Both the position numbers and the translations under genes were made by a program. Of a stretch of DNA of 64,000 nucleotides, positions 10,006-30,526 are shown one piece after another (the stretch's first letter is position 1; every line of letters begins with the position of its first letter). The notes under the pieces were generated by a model that did not search any database, was not told where the DNA came from, and worked only from the letters and a program-made list of their open reading frames with translations. Source of the stretch: Mesorhizobium sp. WSM3862 (lineage in GTDB: Bacteria > Pseudomonadota > Alphaproteobacteria > Rhizobiales > Rhizobiaceae); NCBI RefSeq assembly GCF_002294985.1, contig NZ_NSGE01000001.1, positions 1 to 64,000 on the forward strand, read 5' to 3'.

Positions 10006-10056
10006 TTTCCTGAGGGCCGGAAGCGGCCTTCAGGAAACGGGTTTTCTCCCGTTTTT
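10006..10056 (+). terminator. Tandem hairpins between rplL and rpoB (attenuator-like)
   Basis: The first hairpin is a nearly perfect 14-bp stem, TTTCCTGAGGGCCG (10006-10019) with 10024-10037, loop GAAG. The second is AAACGGG (10035-10041) with CCCGTTT (10048-10054), running into a T-tract to 10056. The two share bases 10035-10037. The second has terminator form and lies about 125 bases before rpoB, so partial termination is likely. Part of the first could be an RNase III processing site. Confidence 0.65.
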
Positions 10057-10180
10057 ACCGGCAGCCGCCAAGCAAGTGGAAGGGCGGCCGGAAAACAGAC
10101 AGGGGCGGCCGGCGAGCGGCCCATTGGTGCAAGGCGAACCGCGGCGAGGTTCGCCCCGAGTTTTGAGCTAAGGAGCGACG

Positions 10181-14317
<4,137 letters not shown>

Positions 14318-14340
14318 GGGCGCGGCCGAATAAGGGTAAT

Positions 14341-14368
14341 GGCGCGCCGCGAAACGACGCGGCGCGCC
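14341..14368 (+). promoter_or_regulatory. Perfect hairpin in the rpoB-rpoC spacer
   Basis: GGCGCGCCGC (14341-14350) and GCGGCGCGCC (14359-14368) form a perfect 10-bp stem with an 8-base loop. No T-tract follows, so it is more likely an mRNA-stability or processing structure than a terminator. A smaller stem, GGGGT/ACCCC, lies near 14430-14447 just before the rpoC ribosome site. Confidence 0.55.
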
Positions 14369-14463
14369 GCACAAATTCTCGGCCGGTCAGGCCGGCCAGT
14401 CTGCGGGCATTCGGCCCGCGCTCGATGCAAGGGGTTTTCGAGGACCCCGAAAAGGAGAACGGC

Positions 14464-18660
<4,197 letters not shown>

Positions 18661-18682
18661 GCGCGAATGCAATGAGAGAAAG

Positions 18683-18708
18683 AAAAGGGGCCCGCGTGGC
18701 CCCTTTTT
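18683..18708 (+). terminator. Rho-independent terminator after rpoC
   Basis: AAAAGGGGCC (18683-18692) pairs with GGCCCCTTTT (18698-18707) around a 5-base loop and ends in T-tract. It separates rpoC from the methyltransferase gene. Confidence 0.92.
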
Positions 18709-18735
18709 CATTCGGGTCATGAACGAGGAAAAACC

Positions 18736-19401
18736 ATGAGCGCCAGGACCTGGACAGCTGTCGACGACTACATCGTCTCCTCTCTTTTCGATGCGGATCC
18801 CGCGCTAGACGCCGTGCTTGCGGCCAACCGCGAGCAGGGCCTGCCGGCGATCGACGTCTCGGCCGCGCAGGGCAAATTGCTTTCGCTTCTGGTGCGGATT
18901 CGCGGCGCAAGGAAGGTGCTCGAGATCGGCACGCTCGGTGGTTACTCGACCATCTGGATGGCAAGGGGCCTGCCTGCCGATGGCAGAGTAGTGACGCTGG
19001 AGCTTGAGCCGCACCGTGCCAAGGTCGCGCGCTCGAACTTCGAGCGGGCAGGGGTTTCCGACAAGGTGGATCTGCGGCTCGGGCCAGCTCTTCAATCGCT
19101 AGCAGCCTTGGTCAGCGAAAATGCCGGTCCGTTCGACCTGATCTTCATCGACGCCGACAAGCCGAACAACCCGAATTATCTCAGCTGGGCGATGCGGCTG
19201 TCGCGCTCCGGAACGGTGATAGTCTGCGACAACGTCATCCGCGACGGCGCCGTGCTGAAGGATGACGGCCGCGACGAAAACGTCGTCGGCGCCCGCGCGG
19301 CGTTCTCCTTCATCGGCGGCGAGAAGCGGCTTGACGGCACCGCCATCCAGACCGTCGGCGCCAAGGGCTATGACGGAATTGCGATTGCGATCGTGGACTG
19401 A
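18736..19401 (+). CDS. SAM-dependent O-methyltransferase (catechol OMT-like family 3)
   Basis: A soluble enzyme of 221 residues. The SAM-binding motif I is VLEIGTLGGYSTIWMA, followed by an acidic LELEP at the end of the next strand. DLIFIDADKPNN holds the metal- and substrate-binding Asp pair typical of the cation-dependent O-methyltransferase family (PF01596), and VIVCDNVIRDG gives the next ligand. The substrate is unknown; relatives act on catechol-like or caffeoyl compounds. It starts 28 bases after the rpoC terminator and converges on the dehydrogenase at 19427. Confidence 0.9.
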   Translation: MSARTWTAVDDYIVSSLFDADPALDAVLAANREQGLPAIDVSAAQGKLLSLLVRIRGARKVLEIGTLGGYSTIWMARGLPADGRVVTLELEPHRAKVARSNFERAGVSDKVDLRLGPALQSLAALVSENAGPFDLIFIDADKPNNPNYLSWAMRLSRSGTVIVCDNVIRDGAVLKDDGRDENVVGARAAFSFIGGEKRLDGTAIQTVGAKGYDGIAIAIVD

Positions 19402-19426
19402 CGCCGGCGCTGCAGGGGGCTTGCTG

Positions 19427-20356
19427 TTAATCGAAGAAAGGCTCGACCACATTGCGCTTGCCGAGCATGAAGGCGTCGGCGACGTGCTGGAGCGGGGCCA
19501 GGTCGACGTCGCAGATGCCGGCGCGGACAATCTCGGCGAAACGCTTGTAGAGCATCGGATATTCGGCTTCCGGCTCGTCATGGATGATCTTGCCGTCGAC
19601 GGCGAGCTTTGCGCCGCCGCCCGAAAGCACCATCTTGCCCTCGTCGGTCTCGGCCAGGATGTCCCAGCTCTGCGGACCGGTCTGCAGCCAGTCGAGTTCC
19701 ATCGTCACCGGGAGCCCGTTCGAGGTGCGGAAGGTGACATGCGCCGCGACCGGCGAGGCGCGGTTCTCGGGGAAGTCGAGCACGGCCGAGGTGATGAACA
19801 TCGGCGGCAGGATGTGGGTGGCGATCGATAGCGCGTTGATGCCGGGATCGAACACGCCGAAACCGCCCGGCGCCCAGATCCATTCCTGGTTCGGGTGCCA
19901 GCGGCGCACGTCTTCCTTCCAGTTGATCGCCGCCGAGTCGATTCTGGCCGAAGCCAGGAAGGCGCGCGCGGCCTCGACCGCCGGCGCGTAGCGCGAATGC
20001 CAGCTGGCGAAAAGCGAAACGCCTTTCTTCGCGGCAATCGCCTTCAGGTGCTCGACCTCGCTGACGGTGGCGCCCGGCGGCTTCTCCATGAAGACGTGCT
20101 TTCCCGCGTCGATCGCGGTGCGCGCGGCGTCATAGCGGAACTGCGGCGGCATGCAGAGCGAGACGGCTTCCAGGCCCGGCTCGGCCTCGAGCATCGCCTC
20201 GATCGTCGGATAGTTCGGGATGCCGTCCACCTTGCCATGGCGGCTGGCGGCGGCCGCAAGCTGATAACTGCTGTCCTTGGCCAGTGCCGGAAGATGCTGG
20301 TCGCGGACGATCTTTCCCACGCCGACGATACCGATCCTGATGGGGTTGCTGGTCAT
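19427..20356 (-). CDS. Gfo/Idh/MocA-family sugar 1-dehydrogenase (L-arabinose/D-galactose type)
   Basis: A protein of 309 residues. The N-terminal Rossmann motif is IGIVGVGKIVRDQHLPAL, and EKPPG marks the cofactor-binding Lys-Pro motif of the family. The stretch NWKEDVRRWHPNQEWIW followed by GGFGVFDPGINALSI closely matches what I recall of the Azospirillum L-arabinose 1-dehydrogenase, which also oxidises D-galactose with NAD(P)+ to the lactone. That points to an oxidative pentose/galactose pathway. No other sugar gene is nearby. The family call is firm; substrate preference is inference. Confidence 0.85.
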   Translation of the reverse strand: MTSNPIRIGIVGVGKIVRDQHLPALAKDSSYQLAAAASRHGKVDGIPNYPTIEAMLEAEPGLEAVSLCMPPQFRYDAARTAIDAGKHVFMEKPPGATVSEVEHLKAIAAKKGVSLFASWHSRYAPAVEAARAFLASARIDSAAINWKEDVRRWHPNQEWIWAPGGFGVFDPGINALSIATHILPPMFITSAVLDFPENRASPVAAHVTFRTSNGLPVTMELDWLQTGPQSWDILAETDEGKMVLSGGGAKLAVDGKIIHDEPEAEYPMLYKRFAEIVRAGICDVDLAPLQHVADAFMLGKRNVVEPFFD

Positions 20357-20453
20357 TGGGACTCCGAGAGATGGAAGAAGTAGGTGTTCTTAGGCAGGAC
20401 AACGGTGCCCGGCAAGCCTGGACGAAATCGTGATCTCGCGATCCCTCACGGGA

Positions 20454-20774
20454 TCAGCTCGGCTCGTCGAAGGTAACGATCGAGACTTCGCCCTCCAGCG
20501 CGCCCTGATAGGCGGACAGATGCGGCTCTTCGTCGGGGGTGCCTTCCATGTCGCCGATCTGGTCGAGCTCGGCTTCGGCGAATCCTTCGGCGGCGAGCGA
20601 TTCGAGCGCGCGGCGGACGGCAGAATCATCGTCGGGCGCGACCAGCATCACATGCACGCCTTCCGGCTTGCCGCCTTTTCGCCGCCACACCCGGCCGGTG
20701 ATGATGGTGACCGGGCGCTCCTCGTTGTCGTTCACGGGCTGATTCCTCCGGAAGCGGGGAGTTTTGCCATTCAT
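20454..20774 (-). CDS. Conserved small hypothetical protein, 106 residues
   Basis: I do not recognise a named family. The product is acidic and apparently cytoplasmic, with no signal or membrane segment. It has a basic VWRRKGGKPEGVHVMLV strand pattern, then an AESLAAEGF helix and an acidic DQIGDMEGTPDEEPHLSAYQGALEGE region. That alternation looks like a small alpha/beta fold. It is transcribed away from the str operon, 97 bases before the dehydrogenase on the same strand, so the two may be co-transcribed. Codon use matches its neighbours. Confidence 0.6.
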   Translation of the reverse strand: MNGKTPRFRRNQPVNDNEERPVTIITGRVWRRKGGKPEGVHVMLVAPDDDSAVRRALESLAAEGFAEAELDQIGDMEGTPDEEPHLSAYQGALEGEVSIVTFDEPS

Positions 20775-21198
20775 GCCGCCTTACTTGCACGAAGCCGGCC
20801 GAGATGACAGGCGAAAGCGGGTCACTTTCTTCCTCGCTCTTGAAAAAAGACGCAAGAAAATTACATGCGTTTTCCGCATGGCTGCCAAGCTCCGGATCGG
20901 GCGCAATATTTGCCGTTCCGGGGTTGACGGATAGGGGGCTTGCGAGTAGAAGCCGCCACGTCAGAACCGATGTGAGACTTGCTTTTCCAAGGCGACGCGC
21001 CTTGGAGTTTGCCTCAAACAGGGTTCGTTTTACGAGCGAAAAGACATCTCCGGCGCGCATGAAGCGGCTTCCGCTTCCTCTGCAATTTGTTCGGGCAGGA
21101 CCGCGAGGCGCGGTGTGTTGCCCGAATTCGCGTATGGAAATGACGCTTTGAGCGGCCCTGACAGGGCAAGACACGGAATTGAGAGACAAGAGGGTTTA
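20775..21198 (+). promoter_or_regulatory. str operon promoter and leader
   Basis: No protein gene is supported in these 424 bases. A strong housekeeping promoter candidate is TTGACG (20924-20929), 17-base spacer, TAGAAG (20947-20952). It would give a leader of about 240 bases before rpsL. The opposite-strand gene at 20774 would start from the same region. Confidence 0.65.
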
Positions 21199-21570
21199 AT
21201 GCCTACCGTCAACCAGCTGATCCGCAAGCCGCGCCTGGCGCCGGTGAAGCGCAACAAGGTCCCGGCCATGCAGCAGAACCCGCAGAAGCGGGGCGTCTGC
21301 ACGCGCGTCTACACGACGACGCCGAAGAAGCCGAACTCGGCGCTGCGCAAGGTTGCCAAGATCCGTTTGACCAACGGTTTCGAAGTGATCGGCTACATCC
21401 CGGGCGAAGGCCATAACCTTCAGGAGCACTCGGTGGTCATGATCCGTGGCGGCCGCGTCAAGGATCTGCCGGGCGTCCGCTATCACATCATCCGCGGCGT
21501 GCTCGACACCCAGGGTGTGAAGAACCGCAAGCAGCGCCGTTCGAAATACGGTGCCAAGCGTCCGAAGTAA
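21199..21570 (+). CDS. rpsL: 30S ribosomal protein S12
   Basis: A 123-residue S12 at the decoding centre. The open frame continues upstream to 21115, but ATG 21199 gives the family start [12 protein letters not shown]. The streptomycin-related lysines appear to be the sensitive wild type ([16 protein letters not shown] and [12 protein letters not shown]). It is the first gene of the str operon. The 15 bases before its start (21178-21192) recur exactly before rpsG. Confidence 0.98.
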   Translation: MPTVNQLIRKPRLAPVKRNKVPAMQQNPQKRGVCTRVYTTTPKKPNSALRKVAKIRLTNGFEVIGYIPGEGHNLQEHSVVMIRGGRVKDLPGVRYHIIRGVLDTQGVKNRKQRRSKYGAKRPK

Positions 21571-21620
21571 GGGTTTCCGGCTTCGGCGCTTTTTTTGACT
21601 GCGCCGTGCCACGAGATTGA

Positions 21621-22103
<483 letters not shown>

Positions 22104-22132
22104 AGCGCGAACGAGACTGAGAGGCACCTCCC

Positions 22133-24223
<2,091 letters not shown>

Positions 24224-24324
24224 GAATGCCTGTGCCACCGGAACCGCGGCTCTTACGCGTTTCCGGTTCGGCTGGAGCGAATATCAATTTCCCCGAGCGG
24301 GATGAGTAAAGACGGAGAAATACA

Positions 24325-25500
24325 GTGGCAAAAGGTAAATTCGAGCGCACCAAGCCGCATGTGAACATTGGCACGATCGGCCACGTCGATCATGGCAAGA
24401 CGTCGCTGACGGCGGCGATCACGAAGTATTTTGGCGAATACAAGCGCTATGACCAGATCGACGCGGCGCCGGAAGAGAAGGCGCGCGGCATCACCATCTC
24501 GACGGCGCATGTCGAGTACGAGACGGCCAACCGTCACTACGCCCATGTCGACTGCCCCGGCCATGCCGACTATGTGAAGAACATGATCACCGGCGCCGCG
24601 CAGATGGACGGCGCGATCCTGGTGGTTTCGGCCGCCGACGGCCCGATGCCGCAGACCCGCGAGCACATCCTTTTGGCCCGTCAGGTCGGCGTGCCCTCGA
24701 TCGTGGTGTTCCTGAACAAGGTCGACCAGGTCGACGACGCCGAGCTGCTCGAGCTGGTCGAGCTCGAGGTTCGCGAACTGCTGACCAAGAACGAGTTCCC
24801 CGGCGACGACATTCCGATCGTCAAGGGCTCGGCTCTGGCTGCGCTGGAAGATTCGAACAAGACCATCGGCGAGGACGCCATCCGCGAGCTGATGGCGCAG
24901 GTCGACGCCTACATCCCGACGCCGGTTCGTCCGCTGGACAAGCCGTTCCTGATGCCGATCGAGGACGTGTTCTCGATCTCGGGCCGCGGCACGGTCGTGA
25001 CCGGCCGCGTCGAGCGCGGCGTGGTCAAGGTCGGCGAGGAATTGGAGATCGTCGGCATCCGTCCGACGGCCAAGACCACCTGCACGGGCGTCGAGATGTT
25101 CCGCAAGCTGCTCGACCAGGGCCAGGCCGGCGACAACATCGGCGCGCTGTTGCGCGGCATCGACCGCGAGGGTGTCGAGCGCGGCCAGGTTCTGGCCAAG
25201 CCGGGTTCGGTGAAGCCGCACAAGAAGTTCGTGGCCGAAGCCTACATCCTGACCAAGGACGAGGGCGGCCGTCACACGCCGTTCTTCACCAACTACCGTC
25301 CGCAGTTCTACTTCCGCACCACCGACGTGACCGGCATCGTGACGCTGCCGGCCGGCACCGAGATGGTGATGCCCGGCGACAACATCACCGTCGACGTCGA
25401 GCTGATCGTGCCGATCGCGATGGAAGAGAAGCTGCGCTTCGCCATCCGTGAAGGCGGCCGCACCGTCGGTGCCGGCATCGTCGTCACCATCAAAGAATAA
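24325..25500 (+). CDS. tuf: Elongation factor Tu, copy 2
   Basis: A 391-residue EF-Tu with a GTG start (24325) preceded by GGAG. The protein is the same as copy 1 at the window start, and the genes differ only at a few synonymous positions plus the stop codon. The identity stops at the stop codon: the 3' flanks are unrelated (a terminator after copy 1, a GC hairpin and rpsJ here). That pattern fits gene conversion keeping two copies identical. This copy is embedded in the str-S10 superoperon. Confidence 0.99.
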   Translation: MAKGKFERTKPHVNIGTIGHVDHGKTSLTAAITKYFGEYKRYDQIDAAPEEKARGITISTAHVEYETANRHYAHVDCPGHADYVKNMITGAAQMDGAILVVSAADGPMPQTREHILLARQVGVPSIVVFLNKVDQVDDAELLELVELEVRELLTKNEFPGDDIPIVKGSALAALEDSNKTIGEDAIRELMAQVDAYIPTPVRPLDKPFLMPIEDVFSISGRGTVVTGRVERGVVKVGEELEIVGIRPTAKTTCTGVEMFRKLLDQGQAGDNIGALLRGIDREGVERGQVLAKPGSVKPHKKFVAEAYILTKDEGGRHTPFFTNYRPQFYFRTTDVTGIVTLPAGTEMVMPGDNITVDVELIVPIAMEEKLRFAIREGGRTVGAGIVVTIKE

Positions 25501-25523
25501 CTGGACGAAACGGATCTGTCGCG

Positions 25524-25543
25524 GGCGCGGGGCTGCCCGCGCC
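25524..25543 (+). promoter_or_regulatory. GC hairpin between tuf and rpsJ
   Basis: GGCGCGG (25524-25530) pairs perfectly with CCGCGCC (25537-25543). No T-tract follows. It could slow polymerase or protect the mRNA end between tuf and the S10 genes. Confidence 0.4.
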
Positions 25544-25566
25544 GCGCCAGAACAAGGAATTGACGC

Positions 25567-25875
25567 ATGAACGGACAGAATATCCGCATCCGCCTTAAGG
25601 CGTTTGACCACCGGGTGCTCGACGCCTCGACGCGCGAAATCGTGTCGACCGCCAAGCGCACCGGCGCCAACGTCCGCGGTCCCATTCCGCTGCCGACGCG
25701 GATCGAAAAGTTCACGGTCAACCGGTCGCCTCACGTCGACAAGAAGAGCCGCGAGCAGTTCGAGATGCGCACCCACAAGCGACTGCTCGACATCGTCGAT
25801 CCGACCCCGCAGACGGTCGATGCTCTGATGAAGCTCGATCTGGCCGCCGGTGTCGACGTCGAGATCAAGCTCTAA
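25567..25875 (+). CDS. rpsJ: 30S ribosomal protein S10
   Basis: A 102-residue S10, also the NusE partner of NusB in antitermination. It has the conserved start [15 protein letters not shown] and the loop [29 protein letters not shown], which meets the 30S head. It is the first gene of the S10 cluster here, 66 bases after tuf with no terminator between them, so read-through from the str operon is likely. Confidence 0.98.
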   Translation: MNGQNIRIRLKAFDHRVLDASTREIVSTAKRTGANVRGPIPLPTRIEKFTVNRSPHVDKKSREQFEMRTHKRLLDIVDPTPQTVDALMKLDLAAGVDVEIKL

Positions 25876-25898
25876 GGAACAAGAGGGCGGGGCGACCC

Positions 25899-25961
25899 GG
25901 AACTCTGAAGGAAGCAAGAGGCGTGGAGGGGCGTCAGCCCCGACAGGGAACTCTAAAGGAA
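25899..25961 (+). repeat. Degenerate tandem duplication in the rplC leader
   Basis: The 94-base rpsJ-rplC gap repeats GGAACTCTRAAGGAA at 25899-25913 and 25947-25961 (48 bases apart, one substitution), each preceded by a G/C-rich block. The second block forms a perfect GGGGC-gtca-GCCCC hairpin (25928-25941). The second copy supplies the AAAGGAA ribosome site of rplC. Confidence 0.6.
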
Positions 25962-25969
25962 TTGAACCG

Positions 25970-26686
25970 ATGCGTTCAGGTGTGATTGCAAAGAAGGTGG
26001 GAATGACCCGCATCTATAACGATGCCGGGGAACACGTTCCCGTCACCGTTCTCCAGATGGAGAACTGCCAGGTCGTGGCGCAGCGCACGCAGGAGAAGAA
26101 CGGCTACACCGCCGTCCAGCTCGGCGTTGGCCTTGCCAAGGTGAAGAACACGTCGAAGGCGATGCGCGGCCATTTCGCTGCCGCCTCCGTCGAGCCGAAG
26201 GCGAAGCTCGCCGAGTTCCGCGTCTCCGCCGACAACATGATCGACGTCGGCGCCGAGCTCACCGTCGAGCACTTCGTCGCCGGCCAGAAGGTCGACGTGA
26301 CGGGCACCTCGACCGGCAAGGGTTTCCAGGGCGTGATCAAGCGGCACAACATGGGTGGCGGCCGCGCCACGCACGGTAACTCGGTCTCGCACCGCACGCA
26401 CGGCTCGACCGGTCAGCGCCAGGACCCCGGTAAGGTGTTCAAGGGCAAGAAGATGGCCGGCCACATGGGCGACGTCCGCGTCACCACCCAGAATGTCGAG
26501 GTCGTCTCGACCGATGCCGACCGCGGCCTGATCCTGATCCGCGGCGCCGTCCCGGGAGTGAAGGGCGCCTGGATCCTGGTCCGTGACGCGGCCAAGGTTG
26601 CGCTGCCGGCCAACGCGCCGAAGCCAGCCGCGATCCGTGCCGCTGCCGCCAAGAACGATGCCCCGGCCAATGAGGGAGCGGAATAA
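25970..26686 (+). CDS. rplC: 50S ribosomal protein L3
   Basis: A 238-residue L3. The frame is open 40 codons further upstream, but ATG 25970 gives [17 protein letters not shown], the normal alphaproteobacterial start, with AAAGGAA ahead of it. The central extension [28 protein letters not shown] reaches towards the peptidyl transferase centre. The tail after about residue 210 is Ala/Pro-rich and makes it about 30 residues longer than E. coli L3. Its stop overlaps the rplD start by one base (TAATG). Confidence 0.97.
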   Translation: MRSGVIAKKVGMTRIYNDAGEHVPVTVLQMENCQVVAQRTQEKNGYTAVQLGVGLAKVKNTSKAMRGHFAAASVEPKAKLAEFRVSADNMIDVGAELTVEHFVAGQKVDVTGTSTGKGFQGVIKRHNMGGGRATHGNSVSHRTHGSTGQRQDPGKVFKGKKMAGHMGDVRVTTQNVEVVSTDADRGLILIRGAVPGVKGAWILVRDAAKVALPANAPKPAAIRAAAAKNDAPANEGAE

Positions 26687-27306
26687 TGGACCTCAAGATC
26701 ACAACCCTCGGCGGCAAGGACGCTGGCAAGGTAAAGCTCTCCGAGGAGATCTTCGGCCTTGACCCGCGTGAGGACATCCTGCAGCGCGTCGTGCGCTGGC
26801 AGCTGGCCAAGAAGCAGCAGGGCACGCACAAGGCCAAGGGCCGCGCCGAGATCGCGCGCACCGGCGCCAAGATGTACAAGCAGAAGGGTACGGGCCGCGC
26901 CCGTCACCATTCGGCTCGCGCTCCGCAGTTCCGCGGCGGTGGCAAGGCGCACGGCCCGGTCGTGCGCAGCCATGAGCACGAGCTGCCGAAGAAGGTGCGC
27001 GCGCTGGGCTTGAAGCACGCTCTCTCGGCCAAGGCCAAGAGCGCTTCGCTGATCATCGTCGACGAGCTGAAGCTCGCCGAAGCCAAGACCAAGGCGCTGG
27101 TGGCGAGCCTCGAGACGCTCGGGCTCACCAATGCCCTGGTGATCGGCGGCGCCGAGCTTGACCAGAACTTCAAGCTGGCGGCGACCAACATTCCCAACAT
27201 CGACGTGCTGCCGATCCAGGGCATCAACGTCTACGACATTCTGCGCCGCGGCACGCTGGTCCTTTCGAAGGCCGCCGTCGAGGCTCTCGAGGAGCGCTTC
27301 AAATGA
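26686..27306 (+). CDS. rplD: 50S ribosomal protein L4
   Basis: A 206-residue L4. The conserved extended loop [21 protein letters not shown] with GGGKAHGP lines the peptide exit tunnel, where macrolide-resistance changes arise; it looks intact. In E. coli, L4 represses the S10 operon, but I see no E. coli-type S10 leader here. It overlaps rplC by one base and rplW by four (ATGA). Confidence 0.97.
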   Translation: MDLKITTLGGKDAGKVKLSEEIFGLDPREDILQRVVRWQLAKKQQGTHKAKGRAEIARTGAKMYKQKGTGRARHHSARAPQFRGGGKAHGPVVRSHEHELPKKVRALGLKHALSAKAKSASLIIVDELKLAEAKTKALVASLETLGLTNALVIGGAELDQNFKLAATNIPNIDVLPIQGINVYDILRRGTLVLSKAAVEALEERFK

Positions 27307-27596
27307 CCGACCTCCGTCATTACGACGTGATCGTCTCGCCGGCGATCACCGAAAAGTCGACCATGGCTTCCGAGCAGAACCAGGTCGTCTTCAATGTCGC
27401 CAAGAAGGCGTCGAAGCCGGAAATCAAGGCCGCCGTGGAAGCTCTCTTCGGGGTCAAGGTTACGGCCGTGAACACGCTCGTCCGTAAGGGCAAGATCAAG
27501 CGCTTCCGCGGCACGGTTGGCCGCCAGGGCGACGTCAAGAAGGCGGTTGTGACGCTGGCCGACGGCCAGTCGATCGACGTCGCGACGGGTCTCTGA
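27303..27596 (+). CDS. rplW: 50S ribosomal protein L23
   Basis: A 97-residue L23 at the tunnel exit, the docking site for trigger factor and SRP. Signature parts are [11 protein letters not shown] near the N-terminus, [20 protein letters not shown] in the middle and [18 protein letters not shown] near the end. It overlaps rplD by four bases and precedes rplB by 22. Confidence 0.97.
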   Translation: MTDLRHYDVIVSPAITEKSTMASEQNQVVFNVAKKASKPEIKAAVEALFGVKVTAVNTLVRKGKIKRFRGTVGRQGDVKKAVVTLADGQSIDVATGL

Positions 27597-27618
27597 GCAA
27601 GGCCGCGAGGACAGGACA

Positions 27619-28452
27619 ATGGCACTCAAGAAATTCAACCCGGTAACGCCGAGCACCCGTCAGCTGGTCATCGTCGACCGCTCGGGCCTCTACAAGGGCA
27701 AGCCCGTCAAGGGTCTGACCGAAGGCCTGACCAAGTCGGGCGGCCGCAACAATTACGGCCGCATCACGGCCCGCTTCATCGGCGGCGGTCACAAGCGTTC
27801 GTACCGCATCATCGACTTCAAGCGTAAGAAGTACGACGTCGTCGGCACGGTCGAGCGCATCGAATACGATCCGAACCGCACCGCCTTCATCGCGCTGATC
27901 AAGTATGACGACGGCGAGCTGTCCTACATCCTGGCGCCGCAGCGTCTGGCTGCCGGCGACAAGATCGTGGCCGGCGAAGCGGTCGACGTGAAGCCGGGCA
28001 ACGCGATGCCGCTGGCCTCGATGCCGGTCGGCACGATCGTCCACAATATTGAGCTGAAGCCGGGCAAGGGCGGCCAAGTCGCCCGTTCGGCGGGCGGTTA
28101 CGCCCAGCTCGTCGGCCGCGACCAGGGCATGGCGATCCTGCGCCTCAACTCGGGCGAGCAGCGCGTCGTGCACGGCTCGTGCATGGCCACCGTGGGCGCC
28201 GTGTCGAACCCCGATCACGGCAACATCAACGACGGCAAGGCCGGCCGCACGGTGTGGCGTGGCAAGCGCCCGCACAATCGCGGCGTGGCCATGAACCCGG
28301 TCGATCATCCGCACGGTGGTGGCGAAGGCCGCACCTCGGGTGGCCGTCACCCGGTTTCGCCCTGGGGCAAGCCGACCAAGGGCAAGAAGACGCGGTCCAA
28401 CAAGGCGACCGACAAGTTCATCGTGCGCTCGCGCCATCAGCGCAAGAGCTAA
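27619..28452 (+). CDS. rplB: 50S ribosomal protein L2
   Basis: A 277-residue L2, a core 50S protein needed for peptidyl transfer. It shows [20 protein letters not shown] near the N-terminus and the highly conserved C-terminal [29 protein letters not shown], with the His residue implicated in activity. The C-terminus is basic ([17 protein letters not shown]). Confidence 0.98.
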   Translation: MALKKFNPVTPSTRQLVIVDRSGLYKGKPVKGLTEGLTKSGGRNNYGRITARFIGGGHKRSYRIIDFKRKKYDVVGTVERIEYDPNRTAFIALIKYDDGELSYILAPQRLAAGDKIVAGEAVDVKPGNAMPLASMPVGTIVHNIELKPGKGGQVARSAGGYAQLVGRDQGMAILRLNSGEQRVVHGSCMATVGAVSNPDHGNINDGKAGRTVWRGKRPHNRGVAMNPVDHPHGGGEGRTSGGRHPVSPWGKPTKGKKTRSNKATDKFIVRSRHQRKS

Positions 28453-28468
28453 GAAGAGGTAACGCCAA

Positions 28469-28747
28469 GTGACTCGTTCGATTTGGAAAGGCCCCTTCAT
28501 CGACGGCTACCTTCTCAAGAAGGTGGACAAGGTTCGTGAAGGCGGTCGCAATGAGGTGATCAAGATGTGGAGCCGTCGCTCCACCATCCTGCCGCAGTTC
28601 GTCGGCTTCACCTTCGGTGTCTACAACGGCCAGAAGCACGTTCCCGTCTCCGTGAACGAGGACATGGTCGGCCACAAGTTCGGTGAATTCGCTCCGACCC
28701 GGACCTATTACGGTCATGGCGCGGATAAGAAGGCGAAGAGGAAATAA
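28469..28747 (+). CDS. rpsS: 30S ribosomal protein S19
   Basis: A 92-residue S19 in the 30S head. It starts with GTG (28469) after AAGAGGTAA and reads [18 protein letters not shown]. The conserved [21 protein letters not shown] and the C-terminal [20 protein letters not shown] are present. It ends 2 bases before rplV. Confidence 0.97.
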   Translation: MTRSIWKGPFIDGYLLKKVDKVREGGRNEVIKMWSRRSTILPQFVGFTFGVYNGQKHVPVSVNEDMVGHKFGEFAPTRTYYGHGADKKAKRK

Positions 28748-28749
28748 TC

Positions 28750-29139
28750 ATGGGCAAGGCCAAAGCTCCGCGCAGGCTTGCTGACAACGAGGCGCGCGCC
28801 GTTCTGCGCACCATCCGTATCAGCCCGCAGAAGCTGAACCTGGTTGCCGCGCTGATCCGCGGCAAGAAGGTCGCGACAGCGCTCTCCGACCTCGAATTCT
28901 CGGCTAAGCGGATTTCCGGCACGGTCAAGAAGACGCTGGAGTCGGCGATCGCCAACGCGGAAAACAACCACGACCTCGATGTCGACGCACTGATCGTATC
29001 GGAAGCCTATGTCGGCAAGTCGATCGTCATGAAGCGTTTCCACGCGCGTGGCCGTGGTCGCGCCAGCCGTATCGAAAAGCCGTTCTCGCACCTCACGATC
29101 GTCGTTCGTGAAGTCGAGGAAAAAGGGGAGGCCGCATAA
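28750..29139 (+). CDS. rplV: 50S ribosomal protein L22
   Basis: A 129-residue L22, whose long beta hairpin ([21 protein letters not shown]) lines the exit tunnel. The N-terminal [20 protein letters not shown] and [16 protein letters not shown] are typical. It is about 19 residues longer than E. coli L22. Its stop overlaps the rpsC start by one base (TAATG). Confidence 0.97.
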   Translation: MGKAKAPRRLADNEARAVLRTIRISPQKLNLVAALIRGKKVATALSDLEFSAKRISGTVKKTLESAIANAENNHDLDVDALIVSEAYVGKSIVMKRFHARGRGRASRIEKPFSHLTIVVREVEEKGEAA

Positions 29140-29861
29140 TGGGCCAGAAAGTCAATCCGATCGGGCTGCGTCTCGGCATCAACCGCACCTGGGATTCGCG
29201 CTGGTTCGCGAACACCGGCGAATACGGTCAGCTGCTGCATGAAGACATCAAGATCCGTAAGTATCTTGAGAAGGAACTCAAGCAGGCCGCGATCTCCAAG
29301 GTCGTGATCGAGCGTCCGCACAAGAAGTGCCGCGTCACCATCCATGCCGCGCGTCCGGGCCTGATCATCGGCAAGAAGGGCGCCGACATCGAGAAGCTCC
29401 GCAGGAAGCTGATGGAGATGACGAAGTCCGAGACGCACCTCAACATCGTTGAAGTGCGCAAGCCGGAAATCGACGCCACGCTGATCGCCCAGTCGATCGC
29501 CCAGCAGCTCGAACGCCGCATTGCGTTCCGTCGCGCCATGAAGCGCGCCGTTCAGTCTGCCATGCGTCTCGGCGCCGAAGGCATACGCATCAACTGCTCC
29601 GGCCGTCTCGGCGGCGCTGAAATCGCGCGCATGGAGTGGTACCGCGAAGGCCGCGTGCCGCTCCACACGCTGCGCGCCGATGTCGACTACGGCACGGCCG
29701 AGGCGAACACGGCGTACGGCATCTGCGGTGTCAAGGTGTGGGTGTTCAAGGGCGAGATCCTCGAGCACGACCCGATGGCGTCGGAGCGTCGCGCCACGGA
29801 AGGCGATCACGGCGGTCAGACCGGCGAGCGTGAGCGCGGTCGCCGTCGCGAGAACGCCTGA
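29139..29861 (+). CDS. rpsC: 30S ribosomal protein S3
   Basis: A 240-residue S3 at the mRNA entry channel. The N-terminal [19 protein letters not shown] leads to the KH domain motif [17 protein letters not shown]. The second domain contains [20 protein letters not shown]. The last 25 residues are hydrophilic and Arg/Glu-rich. It is followed by rplP after 27 bases. Confidence 0.97.
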   Translation: MGQKVNPIGLRLGINRTWDSRWFANTGEYGQLLHEDIKIRKYLEKELKQAAISKVVIERPHKKCRVTIHAARPGLIIGKKGADIEKLRRKLMEMTKSETHLNIVEVRKPEIDATLIAQSIAQQLERRIAFRRAMKRAVQSAMRLGAEGIRINCSGRLGGAEIARMEWYREGRVPLHTLRADVDYGTAEANTAYGICGVKVWVFKGEILEHDPMASERRATEGDHGGQTGERERGRRRENA

Positions 29862-29888
29862 GAAATTTGAGAATTTGGAGTTAGAACG

Positions 29889-30302
29889 ATGCTGCAGCCA
29901 AAGCGCACAAAGTTCCGCAAGCAGTTCAAGGGCCGTATCCACGGTACCGCCAAGGGCGGCACCAATCTGGATTTCGGCGGTTTCGGGCTGAAGGCGCTTG
30001 AGCCGAACCGCGTCACCGCGCGCGAGATCGAGGCGGCCCGCCGCGCGATCACCCGCGAGATGAAGCGCGCCGGCCGCGTCTGGATCCGGGTGTTCCCGGA
30101 TCTGCCGGTCACCTCGAAGCCGACCGAAGTGCGCATGGGTAAGGGCAAGGGCGCCGTCGACTACTGGGCGGCGCGCGTCAAGCCTGGCCGCATCATGTTC
30201 GAGATCGACGGCGTCAGCGAAGAAACCGCGCGTGAGGCGCTGCGTCTCGGCGCCGCCAAGCTCTCGGTCAAGACGCGCTTCGTGCAGCGCATCGCAGAAT
30301 AA
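29889..30302 (+). CDS. rplP: 50S ribosomal protein L16
   Basis: A 137-residue L16 near the A-site tRNA. It starts [19 protein letters not shown] and has the conserved [18 protein letters not shown] and [19 protein letters not shown]. The Arg that is hydroxylated in E. coli L16 lies in the corresponding RMGKGKG loop; whether this organism modifies it is unknown. Confidence 0.97.
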   Translation: MLQPKRTKFRKQFKGRIHGTAKGGTNLDFGGFGLKALEPNRVTAREIEAARRAITREMKRAGRVWIRVFPDLPVTSKPTEVRMGKGKGAVDYWAARVKPGRIMFEIDGVSEETAREALRLGAAKLSVKTRFVQRIAE

Positions 30303-30314
30303 GGACAGGCGATC

Positions 30315-30515
30315 ATGAAAGCCGAAGACATCCGGACCAAGACCCAGGATCAGCTGGCCGACGACCTGGCCGCCCTCAAGAAGGAGCAGTTCAACCTGCG
30401 CTTCCAGAAGGCCACCGGCCAGCTCGAGAAGACCGCACGCGTGAAGCAGGTCCGCAGGGACATCGCGCGCATCAAGACCATCGCCGCGGAAAAAGCCGCG
30501 GCCAAGAAGGCTTAA
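30315..30515 (+). CDS. rpmC: 50S ribosomal protein L29
   Basis: A 66-residue two-helix protein next to L23 at the tunnel exit. It has the pattern [17 protein letters not shown] followed by [18 protein letters not shown] and [13 protein letters not shown]. It sits between rplP and rpsQ with 12 and 11 bases of spacing. Confidence 0.96.
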   Translation: MKAEDIRTKTQDQLADDLAALKKEQFNLRFQKATGQLEKTARVKQVRRDIARIKTIAAEKAAAKKA

Positions 30516-30526
30516 GGACGAGAACC

